Assembly (NCBI RefSeq): GCF_000407145.1
Contig: NZ_KE136472.1
Coordinates: 62,001-126,000 of the forward strand
Reading direction: 5' to 3'
From: Enterococcus caccae ATCC BAA-1240
GTDB lineage: Bacteria; Bacillota; Bacilli; Lactobacillales; Enterococcaceae
DNA length: 64,000 nt
Every line of letters starts with the position of its first letter. Position 1 is the first letter of the stretch. A program made the translations under genes and the position numbers. Positions 36,838 through 46,327 of this stretch are shown piece by piece. The notes beneath the pieces were generated by a model that did not search any database, had not been told where the DNA came from, and saw only the letters and a program-made list of their open reading frames with translations.

Positions 36838-36987
36838 ATGAAATCATTTTTTAATCAACCTAATGTGCAATATTGGGGGAAATTTATTGGAAGAACCGTG
36901 TTTTATTTCGGGATTCTTCTGATGTTGATCTACTTGTATCATTACAAAAATATTAATGGCGGTACATTTATTTACAATGAGTTTTAG
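36838..36987 (+). CDS. dltX: Teichoic acid D-Ala incorporation-associated protein DltX
   Basis: A 49-residue membrane peptide starting MKSFFNQPNVQYWGKF, with one transmembrane helix (about residues 18-36) and the C-terminus GGTFIYNEF. The C-terminal FIYNEF-type motif and the position directly upstream of dltA identify DltX, which helps D-alanine transfer outside the membrane. TGGAGG lies 12 bases upstream. dltA begins 14 bases after the stop. It is easily missed because of its size. Confidence 0.93.
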   Translation: MKSFFNQPNVQYWGKFIGRTVFYFGILLMLIYLYHYKNINGGTFIYNEF

Positions 36988-37001
36988 GAGGGAAGTACTT
37001 C

Positions 37002-38516
37002 ATGACGATTTTAAATATTATTGAAGCAATCGATCGTTGGGGGATGAAGGAGCCAAACCGTCCTGTTTATATTGAAGCCAATCGAACGTATACTTATGGA
37101 GAGTTGAAAAAAGACTCAGATGCAATTGCTGCTTATTTGCAAAAAAACATAGGGCGTAATCGCCCAGTCGTAGTTTATGGCGAATTAGAATTTGAAATGC
37201 TGACTTGCTTTTTAGGCGCATCTAAAGCAGGAAACGCTTATATACCAATCGAGGCACATACACCGAAAGAACGAGTTGAAATGATTTTAGAAGTCGCTGA
37301 TCCGGCAATGGTTTTCGCTGTTAAAGAGTGGCCTGATATTAAAACTGCGGCTAAAATTGTTTCATTAGACCAACTAGGAAACATCTGTGTTGATGTAGAA
37401 GCTACAAGCTCTTTAGAACCAGTTGTTGGCTCTGAAACCTACTATATTATTTTTACCTCTGGAACAACTGGTGTACCAAAAGGTGTTCAAATCAGTCATG
37501 ACAATCTTTTAAGTTTTGTTAATTGGGAATTGTCAGACTTTGGAATCACTGAAGGTATGCGCTTTTTATCTCAAGCACCGTATTCATTTGACTTATCAGT
37601 GATGGATCTATATCCTGCTTTGGCTTCAGGTGGCTCTTTAACACCGATGGCAAAGGAAGTTATCAATGATTTTAAACAACTATTTACATTGTTACCAACT
37701 CTGGCGATCGAAGTCTGGGTGTCAACGCCGTCGTTTATGGATATTTGTTTGATGGAGCCGACATTTGATGGTGAGCATGTTGACAGCTTGAAGGTTTTTC
37801 TATTTTGTGGAGAAGAATTACCTAAAGCTACTGCACAGAAACTGCTAGATCGTTTTCCGAAAGCGCGTATTTTTAATACATATGGGCCGACAGAAGCAAC
37901 GGTGGCCATTTCTGGGGTGGAAATTACGCAAGAGCTATTGGATGAGTATAGTCGTGTACCAATCGGTCGTGTTAAAAAGGATACAGCTGTTTACATTATG
38001 AATAATGACCAAGAAGTTTCAGCTGGCGAGGTTGGCGAGATCGTAATTGCGGGACCAAGTGTTTCCAAAGGGTATCTTCATAATCCGGAAAAAACAGCGG
38101 CCGCCTTTTTTGAATATAAAGGCTTGTCAGCCTATCGAACAGGGGATGCTGGTAAATTGATCAATGATATGTTGATCTATGATGGCCGCATTGATTTTCA
38201 GGTAAAACTCCATGGCTATCGAATCGAATTAGAAGATATCGATCATCATTTAGCGAGTGTTTCTTATGTTAAGCAAGCGGCTGTCGTACCGAAATATCAA
38301 CATCACAAGGTTCAACAGTTAGTAGCTTTTGTTGTGGCGAATCCTCATGAGTTCGAAAAAGAATTTAAATTGACGAAAGCAATCAAAGAAGAGCTGAGTT
38401 TATCAGTGATGGATTATATGATTCCACAAAAATTCATTTATGTGGAACAATTACCATTGACAGCGAATGGAAAGATTGACCGTAAAGGGTTAATGAATGA
38501 GGTGAACGCAACGTGA
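37002..38516 (+). CDS. dltA: D-alanine--D-alanyl carrier protein ligase
   Basis: Activates D-alanine with ATP and loads it on DltC. The 504 residues show the adenylation core FTSGTTGVPKGVQ, the FNTYGPTEATV motif and the C-terminal Lys in LTANGKIDRKG. TAGGAGG is close to the ATG. It overlaps dltB by 4 bases. D-alanylation of teichoic acids lowers the negative wall charge and gives resistance to cationic peptides. Confidence 0.95.
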   Translation: MTILNIIEAIDRWGMKEPNRPVYIEANRTYTYGELKKDSDAIAAYLQKNIGRNRPVVVYGELEFEMLTCFLGASKAGNAYIPIEAHTPKERVEMILEVADPAMVFAVKEWPDIKTAAKIVSLDQLGNICVDVEATSSLEPVVGSETYYIIFTSGTTGVPKGVQISHDNLLSFVNWELSDFGITEGMRFLSQAPYSFDLSVMDLYPALASGGSLTPMAKEVINDFKQLFTLLPTLAIEVWVSTPSFMDICLMEPTFDGEHVDSLKVFLFCGEELPKATAQKLLDRFPKARIFNTYGPTEATVAISGVEITQELLDEYSRVPIGRVKKDTAVYIMNNDQEVSAGEVGEIVIAGPSVSKGYLHNPEKTAAAFFEYKGLSAYRTGDAGKLINDMLIYDGRIDFQVKLHGYRIELEDIDHHLASVSYVKQAAVVPKYQHHKVQQLVAFVVANPHEFEKEFKLTKAIKEELSLSVMDYMIPQKFIYVEQLPLTANGKIDRKGLMNEVNAT

Positions 38517-39718
38517 TCGATTTTCCCCACATGATTCCTTATGCGAATCCGATTTATTTTATTTACCTACTGATTGCCCTTTTACCAATGATCCTTACAT
38601 TATTGATCAAGGGAAAACGTTGGGCATGGTATCAGGTTTTAGTGACAGTTTTGTTCTTGTATATGAGCTTTGGTGGTGAAGATTGGAAACAGGGAGTAGC
38701 TTTGATTGGCTATGTTATCTGGCAGACGATTCTAGTTTGGTTTTATTTTCACTATCGCCAAAAGAAAAATGCAAGTTTAGTTTTTTATCTAGCTGTATTT
38801 TTAGCGATCTTACCATTAGTTTTAGTTAAAGTAGTTCCATTTGTTTCTGGACATGCATCCTTGTTAGGGTTTTTAGGTATCTCTTATCTAACATTTAAAT
38901 CTGTGCAGATCATTATGGAAATGCGTGATGGTTCGATTAAAGAATATAATATCTTGCGCTATATCGAATTTCTACTATTCTTTCCAACGATTTCATCTGG
39001 ACCAATTGATCGTTATCGTCGTTTTGAAAAAGATGTTGAAAATCCTCCAACACCTGAGAAATATGTTGATTTTTTAGGAAAAGGAATCCATAATTTTTTC
39101 TTAGGTTTTCTCTATAAATTTATTATTGGCTACTATTTTGGTCAAGTGTTGATGCCTGTTGTGGCGAAGATGGCTATGAAAACTGGCGGATTTTCGTGGG
39201 AACTTGTTGCATATATGTATATTTATAGTATGTATCTATTTTTTGATTTTGCAGGCTATAGTTTGTTTGCTGTAGGAACTAGCTATTTGATGGGATATGA
39301 TACACCTGTTAACTTTAATAAACCTTTCTTAAGTTGGAATATCAAAGAGTTTTGGAATCGTTGGCATATGACACTGTCTTTTTGGTTCCGTGATTATATT
39401 TACATGCGTTTGATGTTTACCTTGATCAAGAAAAAAGTCTTTAAGAGTCGAATCGTTGCATCAAATGTTGGCTACTTTGCGTTATTCTTATTGATGGGAG
39501 TCTGGCATGGATTAACCTGGTATTATATAGCTTATGGATTTTATCATGCTGCTTTGATTTGTTTGACGGATGCTTGGCTGCGTTTTAAGAAAAAAAATAA
39601 AGAAAAAATTCCATCTAATAAGTTTACCCATGCTTTTGCAGTTTTCTTAACTTTTAATGCAGTTTGTTTTAGTTTCTTGATTTTTTCAGGATTTTTAGAT
39701 ACATTGTTCTTTAAATAA
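38513..39718 (+). CDS. dltB: D-alanyl transfer MBOAT protein DltB
   Basis: A multi-pass membrane acyltransferase that receives D-Ala from DltC. The 401 residues have about 11 helices. The MBOAT signature WNIKEFWNRWHMTLSFWFRDY and the catalytic His in GVWHGLTWY are present. The start is the GTG at 38513, overlapping the dltA stop (GTGA). The dltC start lies 69 bases downstream. Confidence 0.95.
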   Translation: MIDFPHMIPYANPIYFIYLLIALLPMILTLLIKGKRWAWYQVLVTVLFLYMSFGGEDWKQGVALIGYVIWQTILVWFYFHYRQKKNASLVFYLAVFLAILPLVLVKVVPFVSGHASLLGFLGISYLTFKSVQIIMEMRDGSIKEYNILRYIEFLLFFPTISSGPIDRYRRFEKDVENPPTPEKYVDFLGKGIHNFFLGFLYKFIIGYYFGQVLMPVVAKMAMKTGGFSWELVAYMYIYSMYLFFDFAGYSLFAVGTSYLMGYDTPVNFNKPFLSWNIKEFWNRWHMTLSFWFRDYIYMRLMFTLIKKKVFKSRIVASNVGYFALFLLMGVWHGLTWYYIAYGFYHAALICLTDAWLRFKKKNKEKIPSNKFTHAFAVFLTFNAVCFSFLIFSGFLDTLFFK

Positions 39719-39787
39719 AAAATGTTTATTGATTAAAAACAAAATAATCCGCAGCTGAAAGCTGTATAAAATAGAGGAGAATGCCCC

Positions 39788-40024
39788 ATGAACTTAGAAG
39801 AAACAGTTTTAGATATTTTAGAAGAAATCGCAGGTACCGATGAAGTAAAAGAAAATAGAGATGTCGATTTATTTGAAGAAGGCTTAATGGACTCATTAGC
39901 GACAGTTCAGTTACTAGTGGAACTTGAAGGTCAACTTAATGTCCAAGTACCTGTTTCAGAATTTGACCGCGATTTATGGAACACCCCAAATAAAGTTATC
40001 GAACAAGTGAAAGCACTACAATAA
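39788..40024 (+). CDS. dltC: D-alanyl carrier protein
   Basis: An acyl-carrier-like protein of 78 residues. The phosphopantetheine attachment Ser lies in EGLMDSLATV. It carries D-Ala from DltA to DltB. AGAGGAGA is upstream of the ATG. The TAA stop shares its last A with the dltD ATG, so the two are translationally coupled. Confidence 0.95.
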   Translation: MNLEETVLDILEEIAGTDEVKENRDVDLFEEGLMDSLATVQLLVELEGQLNVQVPVSEFDRDLWNTPNKVIEQVKALQ

Positions 40025-41292
40025 TGAGTATGAAAAAAAAAATCTTTGCAATTTTTGGGCCAATCTTGATTTCTGCGGTTCTACTTGTCGCATTTTTCTT
40101 TGCACCATTTAAGATGGATTTAGATAGCAAACGTGTTTTGGAAGACGCTTCTACATCTATGGCAACAAATGTGTTAAGAGGAAATGCAATCAAGAATAAA
40201 GCGATTGGCTCAAAGGAGTATGTTCCATTTTTTGGTTCTTCTGAACTGAGTCGGATCAGTCCTTTTCATCCAACTGTTCTGTCAGATAAATATAATCGCA
40301 ATTACCGCCCATTTTTATTAGGCGCACCAGGGACTCAATCATTGACACAAGCATTGATGATGCAGTCAATGGGGACCAATCTTGCACATAAAAAAGTAAT
40401 CTTCATCATTTCACCACAATGGTTTGTTAAAGACGGAGTAACGAATGATTATTTCAACGCTTATTACTCTGAGTTACAAACCTATCAATGGGTCAGTGAT
40501 TTAGAAAAAATAACAGATGCAGATCGGTATCTTGCTGAACGCTTACTGGATTTTCCTAAAGTAAAGGAAGATAAACGCTTAGATCGTGCGCTAAAAGCCA
40601 TTATTTCAGGAGAACTACCAAGTTCATCGGATAAGCAATACATCAACTTAATGCTGAATATGTTTTCTCGTGAAGATGAATTGTTTGGTAAAATCGGGAT
40701 GGTAAGTAAAGATAAAGCAATTAAGAAAGCAGAAAAACGTTTACCTGATACTTATAATGCGAAGGAATTGGATCAATTAGCTGCTGAAATCGGTCAAAAA
40801 TCGACAAATAATAATGCATTTGAGATATCAAATCAATTTTATAACAAACGAGTGAAAAAGAAACTGAAAACTTTAGAAAATTCACAGAAAGATTGGGATT
40901 ATCGTTTTTCTCCTGAATTTTCTGATCTACAATTAGTTCTTAGTCAATTGGCGCAAGATAACGCAGAAGTTCTGTTTATTATTCCGCCAGTAAATAAACA
41001 TTGGACAGATTTTACAGGATTGTCACAAGAGATGCTACAAGGCTTTGCTAAAAAAGTAAAATACCAATTAACAAGCCAAGGATTCACTAATATTGCGGAT
41101 TTTACCAAAGAATGTGACACTCAGTATTTTATGGCTGATACAATCCATTTAGGGTGGCGAGGATGGCTAGCTGTGGATCAACGAATTCAACCCTTTCTTG
41201 AAACAAGTTCACCGAAGACACCAAAGTATCAACTTGACAGGTCCTTTTATTCTAGAGAGTGGCAACAAAAAATACCAAATGATCTTAAATAA
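40024..41292 (+). CDS. dltD: D-alanyl lipoteichoic acid biosynthesis protein DltD
   Basis: A membrane-anchored GDSL/SGNH-like protein of 422 residues with one N-terminal transmembrane helix (about residues 7-26). The family Ser lies in FFGSSELSRISPFHP, and the C-terminal ADTIHLGWRGW supplies the catalytic Asp/His pair. It helps transfer D-Ala to teichoic acid outside the membrane. It is the last gene of the operon, with a strong terminator right behind it. Confidence 0.95.
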   Translation: MSMKKKIFAIFGPILISAVLLVAFFFAPFKMDLDSKRVLEDASTSMATNVLRGNAIKNKAIGSKEYVPFFGSSELSRISPFHPTVLSDKYNRNYRPFLLGAPGTQSLTQALMMQSMGTNLAHKKVIFIISPQWFVKDGVTNDYFNAYYSELQTYQWVSDLEKITDADRYLAERLLDFPKVKEDKRLDRALKAIISGELPSSSDKQYINLMLNMFSREDELFGKIGMVSKDKAIKKAEKRLPDTYNAKELDQLAAEIGQKSTNNNAFEISNQFYNKRVKKKLKTLENSQKDWDYRFSPEFSDLQLVLSQLAQDNAEVLFIIPPVNKHWTDFTGLSQEMLQGFAKKVKYQLTSQGFTNIADFTKECDTQYFMADTIHLGWRGWLAVDQRIQPFLETSSPKTPKYQLDRSFYSREWQQKIPNDLK

Positions 41293-41293
41293 A

Positions 41294-41335
41294 AAAAAGC
41301 ATAATTGTTTTCAAACAATTATGCTTTTTATTTTA
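41294..41335 (+). terminator. Terminator of the dlt operon
   Basis: AAAAAGCATAATTGTTT pairs with AAACAATTATGCTTTTT, then T-rich sequence follows. Confidence 0.85.
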
Positions 41336-41436
41336 TATTTATATTAAAAAATATTGTAATTTTCTGTATCATAATTAAATTTATATGGTAAAATAATAAC
41401 AGTTATATGTTTTTTTAATAAATAGAAAAGAGGGAA

Positions 41437-44400
41437 ATGATGAAAAGACAGAAATTTTGGATAGTAATGGTGTTACTTTTAATGATTGCTAATTCTTTGA
41501 TTCCTGTTGTTAGTTTTGCTGAAACATTCTTAACTGAAGAAACGTCTGAGATTTCGACTGATGCGCCAACAAGTGAAACGTTGAACACAGAAACTACTTC
41601 AGAAAACTCAGAAAGTGCTGTTATAAATGAGCCTTCTAAAGATGAGCCAGTTGATAAGAAAACGGAAGAATCAGTTATTTCTTCAACGAAAGAAGTATCA
41701 GAAAATTTCGTCCAAACAGCCAATAGTGAAGTTAAACTTGAATCAAGACAAGCAAAAGCACAACAAAATGAGAACTTAATAGCTAATGTGACGCTAACAG
41801 ATCCTAAAGGCGTAGAATACAATACGACGACCAATCGTCCTCAACGACAAGCACCATTAAAGCTGTCACTCCAAGTTGGAACAGATAATCAGACGATTCA
41901 GGCTGGGACCTATGAGTATCAACTGCCAGAAGATATTGCAATTTCAAACAATATATCGGGTAAGCTAGAGACGGTAGGGAATTGGACTTTGGATACTTCT
42001 GGAAAACTTACCATGGTATTTAATGAAACTGTGGTCAATGGAAAATATCAAATTGAGATTGAAACGAGCTTTATTCCATATAGTGACGATAGTGACTTAC
42101 TTAAAACGATTACTTTTTCATTAGCGAACAATCAAGAGAAAAAATATGAAGTATTATTCAAACTTTCAGGCGAAGGAAGTATTAGTCTGAAAAAAAATAA
42201 AAATTTTAATACTGATATCGTGGCAACTGAGATAAAAACGAATATCAATCGACAAACGATTCAACCAAATCAAGCAATAGTCGTAAGATCAAAGATTACT
42301 AAAAATGGATCAAGTGGGATTGAAAATGCTGCAGCCTATGTTACTGTGAAAAATGTGAAAGTGTTTTCGCAAGATGTTTCTATGGGCGGCACCCTAATTG
42401 GTGAACCTACTCTGTTAGGAAGTGAAGAGTATACGCTTCAACAAAATAATACTGATTTAACAGTGACTTTAAAGAAAGAAACGAATAAAGCAGTAATCAT
42501 GACGTATGATTCTATTATTAAAGAAGAATTGATTGCGAATGAGGAATTGTACTCTCTGGGCACAGAAGCAACTGCCTATGGTGCCCTGCTTTCGAACTAT
42601 GTTTATTTCCAATACAATCACAATCCTCACATGACCAAAAAAGGCGAGTACAATGTAAAAACAAATACGATTGTTTGGACGATCGATTATAATTTGGACA
42701 GTACTGAACTAGCACCAGGGACTAAACTTACAGATATTTTAACGGATGAAGTTCCAAATGACCTAACTTTTTCAAATCTAAAAATTTATAATCTTTATGT
42801 TTATGGTACTGGCTCGATCAGTTTAGGCGGCCTAGCGCCAAGCAATCATTGGGATACCAGTGGTTTTGGTCAATATACAACAGATTATATCTATACCAAT
42901 AATCAAAGTCCTGCCTCAACAATGGCTTATCGTTTTGTCTATGAAACGGCTATCCAAAATCCTAGTCCCCGTGAAATAGAAAATAAAGTATCAGATTCAC
43001 TAGGAAGTGACGATGCCAAGGTCAACCTAGCACCATCTAATATTTCCAAAGTATTGGAAGAAGATTCTTTAGATATGACAGCAGGAACTGTTGATTGGTC
43101 GATCATTGTCAATAATAAACACTGGGGTATGCAGTTTAATCAAATGATCGATCAATTTGGTGAACGAGTGAACGAACTTGTTGATGGATCTGAAGATTTT
43201 TATTATTACGCTAAAGGAGACGACAAAACCAAACATCCCTTAGTTGCTGGTCAAGACTACACTATTAGTAAAACGAGCTCTGGTTTTACCGTAAATATGT
43301 TAGGTGTTCATCAAAATGCTACAACTAATAAATATGTTCTGACCTATACCAGTAAATTTGACAATACAGACATCAAAGTAGGCGACGAATTAAGTAATAA
43401 AGTGTCCCTAGCTGGTAATGGAAATATTCCGATGGAAGCTTCTGCCTCATTTAATATTCCAAGCTTTTTGGTGGAAGGTGGCAAGAAAAATGTTAGTTAT
43501 AATAGCAACGATGGCATTTTGACTTGGACGATTGGGATCAACGAAGAACGACATAAGTATAAAAACCTAATTTTAAATGATGATATTGAGTCTAGCCAAA
43601 AATTAGATAAAAACTCTATCGAGATTGTAGAACTAGATAAGATTGTCAATGATAATGGCAATATAACTGTAATGACTGGAGAAAAAATCCAGCCAGGGGA
43701 TGATCGTTATCCAACTGTTATGGAGATCAAAGACAATCAAATTCATTTAGAATTTTCCGCAATCGGTAATAAAAAAGTAGCGGTAAGATACAAAACAGCA
43801 CCAAGTACAGCACCAGTTTCTGATTACTATACTAATTTTACGAATATAGCCAAGATTAGTGATGAAGGAAATTATCCCCATGATTTGAAAGCTGAATTAA
43901 CGGTTGCTTTGGGGATCAATACATTTAAAATAGGCAGAGTGTCTCAAACCGATAATAAGCTTGCCAACTGGAGTATTCGATCAAATGTTATGCCTGCCAA
44001 CCGACCATATAAACAATTGGTTTTAGAAGATACTTTCACACTGAGTGATTTATCAAAAGCAGAAAATACTAATTTTGTGATTGGAACGGATGCTTTTGTT
44101 GTAAGAGATCTGATTACGAATAAAGTGTTAAGTTTAGGCGAAGACTATGATATCACCTTCACTTATGATGAAGATCAAAGCCCGGCAGGTTCTGCTCTTA
44201 AAAATTATGATACGAATTATTTTAAGATTACGTTTAAGAAAGAAACTAGAGGGGTTTCTGTCGAATATCAAACTGTTACGACCAAATCGGCGAATGTCAG
44301 AAATACTGCAGTTTTCACAAATGATAAAGCGATCAAAGCAGATTGGGCAACGGTCAATCATACCGTAACAAGTGGTTCTGGATCTGGAAAAGGTGTGGGG

Positions 44401-45777
44401 CAGATTCCGCTGAAAAAAATTGATGGGCATACTAAACAGCCATTAGAAGGTGCGGTTTTTGAGCTGTTTGATAAAGAGAGCCAGCAATCACTAGGCTTAA
44501 AGAGAACGTCGGATCAAGACGGAAATGTCGCTTTTCAGTCAGTGGCTGAAGGTGAATATTTAATTAAAGAAATTACAGCACCGGAAGGGTATAAGGTATC
44601 TTCAGACTATCAAAAAGGTGTAGTATTATCCACTAAATCAGATGATGACATCAATGATCCCAATTATGTGACGATCGTGGAAAATGAACCAATCATTACC
44701 ACAGGATCCTTAGAATTAAAGAAAGTCGATCCAAAAGGACAAGCATTAAAAGGTGCAGAATTCATTTTATCTCATAGTGAGCAAGGTCAGACAACATTTT
44801 ATCAAGAAAATGAACAAGGCGCCCCTAATTGGATAGCCAATCAAGAAGAAGCGAAAGTGTTTACCTCGAATGATGAGGGCTTAATCTTTGTTTCTGAAAT
44901 GAGTGCTGGAACCTATTCCTTTATAGAGACAAAAGCGCCAGCAGGTTATCAATTAGATTCAAAACCAGTTTCGTTGGAATTAACAAAAGACAAAATAGAG
45001 TCTGAAACAAAGGTAACAGGGCGCAAAGAGAATCAATTACTACTAGGATCGCTACGCGTAAACAAAATCGATCTGGAAACAAGGCAAGCACTTAGCGGTG
45101 CAGAATTTACACTCGTTTCCCAAGATGATCCAAATAAGAAAATCAGCAAGACCACCAATCAAGATGGGATTGCAGAGTTCAAAGACTTACCACAAGCAAC
45201 GTATACCCTTGTTGAAACCAAAGCACCTGTTGGCTATCAATTGAAAGAAATTGGGGAAATTATTGAAATTAGTCCAGAGCATTTAAATCGTGAAACAACG
45301 ATAGAAAATGCGCCTATAGTTGGAGAAATTAAATTCCACCATATAGATACTAACGGCAATGACATTGCGAATGATGATGTCATACAAGGAAAAGTTGGAA
45401 CGACCCAAAAGGTTCAGCCAAAAGAAATCAAAGGCTATCGTTTCAAAGAAAAACAACAATCAACATCTCGACTAAGAGTTAATTTAGCTCAACTCTTAAG
45501 TACAGATGAAGTTATGTTCACTGAGGCACCCCAAACGATTGTTTATGTATATGAACAAGTATCAGTGCCACCGATCATTGATCCAACGATACCAAAAGAA
45601 AAAGATGTAACAAAAATTGAAAGTAAGACAACAAAAACAACTTTACTTGCTAAGAAAAAATTACCAAGAACAAATGAGCAAACAGGATATTGGTACAGTG
45701 TTTTAGGGAATAGCGTGCTGATTAGTCTGCTAGGTTACTGTGTTATGGATTACTATAGAAAAAAACAACTAGATTAA
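41437..45777 (+). CDS. Large Cna-B/MucBP wall-anchored adhesin, LPRTN motif
   Basis: A 1446-residue surface protein. A signal peptide (residues 1 to about 28, ending VVSFAE) precedes a Ser/Thr/Glu-rich stretch of about 90 residues. A long array of adhesin-like beta domains runs to about residue 980. Three Cna-B domains follow, with the isopeptide motifs LIKEITAPEGY, FIETKAPAGYQ and LVETKAPVGYQ. A MucBP-like domain (VYVYEQ end) leads to the sorting signal LPRTN (residues 1409-1413), a hydrophobic helix and RKKQLD. The fifth position is Asn, not Gly. GAGGGA lies before a double ATG. It is monocistronic with its own terminator. The ligand is unknown. Confidence 0.87.
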   Translation: MMKRQKFWIVMVLLLMIANSLIPVVSFAETFLTEETSEISTDAPTSETLNTETTSENSESAVINEPSKDEPVDKKTEESVISSTKEVSENFVQTANSEVKLESRQAKAQQNENLIANVTLTDPKGVEYNTTTNRPQRQAPLKLSLQVGTDNQTIQAGTYEYQLPEDIAISNNISGKLETVGNWTLDTSGKLTMVFNETVVNGKYQIEIETSFIPYSDDSDLLKTITFSLANNQEKKYEVLFKLSGEGSISLKKNKNFNTDIVATEIKTNINRQTIQPNQAIVVRSKITKNGSSGIENAAAYVTVKNVKVFSQDVSMGGTLIGEPTLLGSEEYTLQQNNTDLTVTLKKETNKAVIMTYDSIIKEELIANEELYSLGTEATAYGALLSNYVYFQYNHNPHMTKKGEYNVKTNTIVWTIDYNLDSTELAPGTKLTDILTDEVPNDLTFSNLKIYNLYVYGTGSISLGGLAPSNHWDTSGFGQYTTDYIYTNNQSPASTMAYRFVYETAIQNPSPREIENKVSDSLGSDDAKVNLAPSNISKVLEEDSLDMTAGTVDWSIIVNNKHWGMQFNQMIDQFGERVNELVDGSEDFYYYAKGDDKTKHPLVAGQDYTISKTSSGFTVNMLGVHQNATTNKYVLTYTSKFDNTDIKVGDELSNKVSLAGNGNIPMEASASFNIPSFLVEGGKKNVSYNSNDGILTWTIGINEERHKYKNLILNDDIESSQKLDKNSIEIVELDKIVNDNGNITVMTGEKIQPGDDRYPTVMEIKDNQIHLEFSAIGNKKVAVRYKTAPSTAPVSDYYTNFTNIAKISDEGNYPHDLKAELTVALGINTFKIGRVSQTDNKLANWSIRSNVMPANRPYKQLVLEDTFTLSDLSKAENTNFVIGTDAFVVRDLITNKVLSLGEDYDITFTYDEDQSPAGSALKNYDTNYFKITFKKETRGVSVEYQTVTTKSANVRNTAVFTNDKAIKADWATVNHTVTSGSGSGKGVGQIPLKKIDGHTKQPLEGAVFELFDKESQQSLGLKRTSDQDGNVAFQSVAEGEYLIKEITAPEGYKVSSDYQKGVVLSTKSDDDINDPNYVTIVENEPIITTGSLELKKVDPKGQALKGAEFILSHSEQGQTTFYQENEQGAPNWIANQEEAKVFTSNDEGLIFVSEMSAGTYSFIETKAPAGYQLDSKPVSLELTKDKIESETKVTGRKENQLLLGSLRVNKIDLETRQALSGAEFTLVSQDDPNKKISKTTNQDGIAEFKDLPQATYTLVETKAPVGYQLKEIGEIIEISPEHLNRETTIENAPIVGEIKFHHIDTNGNDIANDDVIQGKVGTTQKVQPKEIKGYRFKEKQQSTSRLRVNLAQLLSTDEVMFTEAPQTIVYVYEQVSVPPIIDPTIPKEKDVTKIESKTTKTTLLAKKKLPRTNEQTGYWYSVLGNSVLISLLGYCVMDYYRKKQLD

Positions 45778-45800
45778 AACAAACGTTTCTTAAAAGAGGA

Positions 45801-45846
45801 GAAAGCGATAGAAAATGTCCGCACAAAGGATGTTTCTATCGCTTTC
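45801..45846 (+). terminator. Hairpin after the LPRTN adhesin gene
   Basis: GAAAGCGATAGAAA and TTTCTATCGCTTTC form a perfect 14-bp stem with an inner pair (ATGTCC/GGATG). The T-run behind it is weak. Confidence 0.65.
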
Positions 45847-45899
45847 AGTTTAAAAATAGATAAGATATCATTAGTTTTTCCATTGATGAAAAGAAATGA

Positions 45900-45905
45900 T
45901 ATAAT
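45900..45905 (+). promoter_or_regulatory. -10 element before the tandem family A repeats
   Basis: TATAAT, about 40 bases before copy A2. The -35 is poor (TTTCCA region). If used, all three tandem copies lie in the 5' leader of the M42 peptidase gene. Confidence 0.4.
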
Positions 45906-45943
45906 ACAATAATGATAATGGCAGAGTTAGAACATTGTTACTG

Positions 45944-46067
45944 TGTTTTATCTAGCTATGCGGGCTAGCTCTTCGGAAAAAAGATAAAATCTGCCTGTGA
46001 CAAAAAGCGCCACAAGCATATTTTCCTATTTTTCTGTCAGAGCTTAACGAGCCCGCTACGCTTTTAG
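45944..46067. repeat. Family A repeat, copy A2 (first of three tandem)
   Basis: Reads ATCTAGCTATGCGGGCTAG at the left and GAGCCCGCTACGCTTTTAG at the right. Inner stems are TAGCTCT/AGAGCTTA and CTGTGAC..GCCACA. It is nearly identical to copy A4. Confidence 0.85.
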
Positions 46068-46188
46068 TGTTATCTAGCTATGCGGGCTAAACTCTATGAA
46101 AAAAGATAAAAGCTATCTGTGACAAAAAGCGTCACAACTATCTTTTCCTATTTTACTACGAGTTTTAACGAGCCCGCTAGGCTTTTAG
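46068..46188. repeat. Family A repeat, copy A3 (second of three tandem)
   Basis: A 121-bp copy with the same ends, but the second stem has changed to AAACTC/GAGTTT: both arms changed so that pairing is kept. Confidence 0.85.
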
Positions 46189-46310
46189 TGTTATCTAGCT
46201 GCACGGGCTAGCTCTTCGGAAAAAAGATAAAATCTGCCTGTGACAAAAAGCGCCACAAGCGTATTTTCCTATTTTTCTGTCAGAGCTTAACGAGCCCGCT
46301 ACGCTTTTAA
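46189..46310. repeat. Family A repeat, copy A4 (third of three tandem)
   Basis: Differs from A2 by only a few bases (GCACGGGCT at the left; GCGTATT inside). It ends CGCTTTTAAATTT and runs into AGGAGGG, the ribosome site of the M42 peptidase gene. The three tandem copies fill most of the 550-base gap between the two genes. Confidence 0.85.
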
Positions 46311-46327
46311 ATTTAGGAGGGAATATT

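Noticed and set aside
37571-37909. A 112-codon minus-strand frame within dltA.
   Set aside because: dltA is intact and conserved here; the antisense frame has no start signal.
41415-41834. A 139-codon minus-strand frame opposite the start of the LPRTN adhesin gene.
   Set aside because: It is the mirror of a Ser/Thr-rich coding region, with no ribosome site and low-complexity protein; a shadow of the real gene.
45944-46310. The three tandem copies as a possible CRISPR array.
   Set aside because: The whole 121-bp unit repeats with no unique spacers, there are only three units, and no cas gene is nearby.
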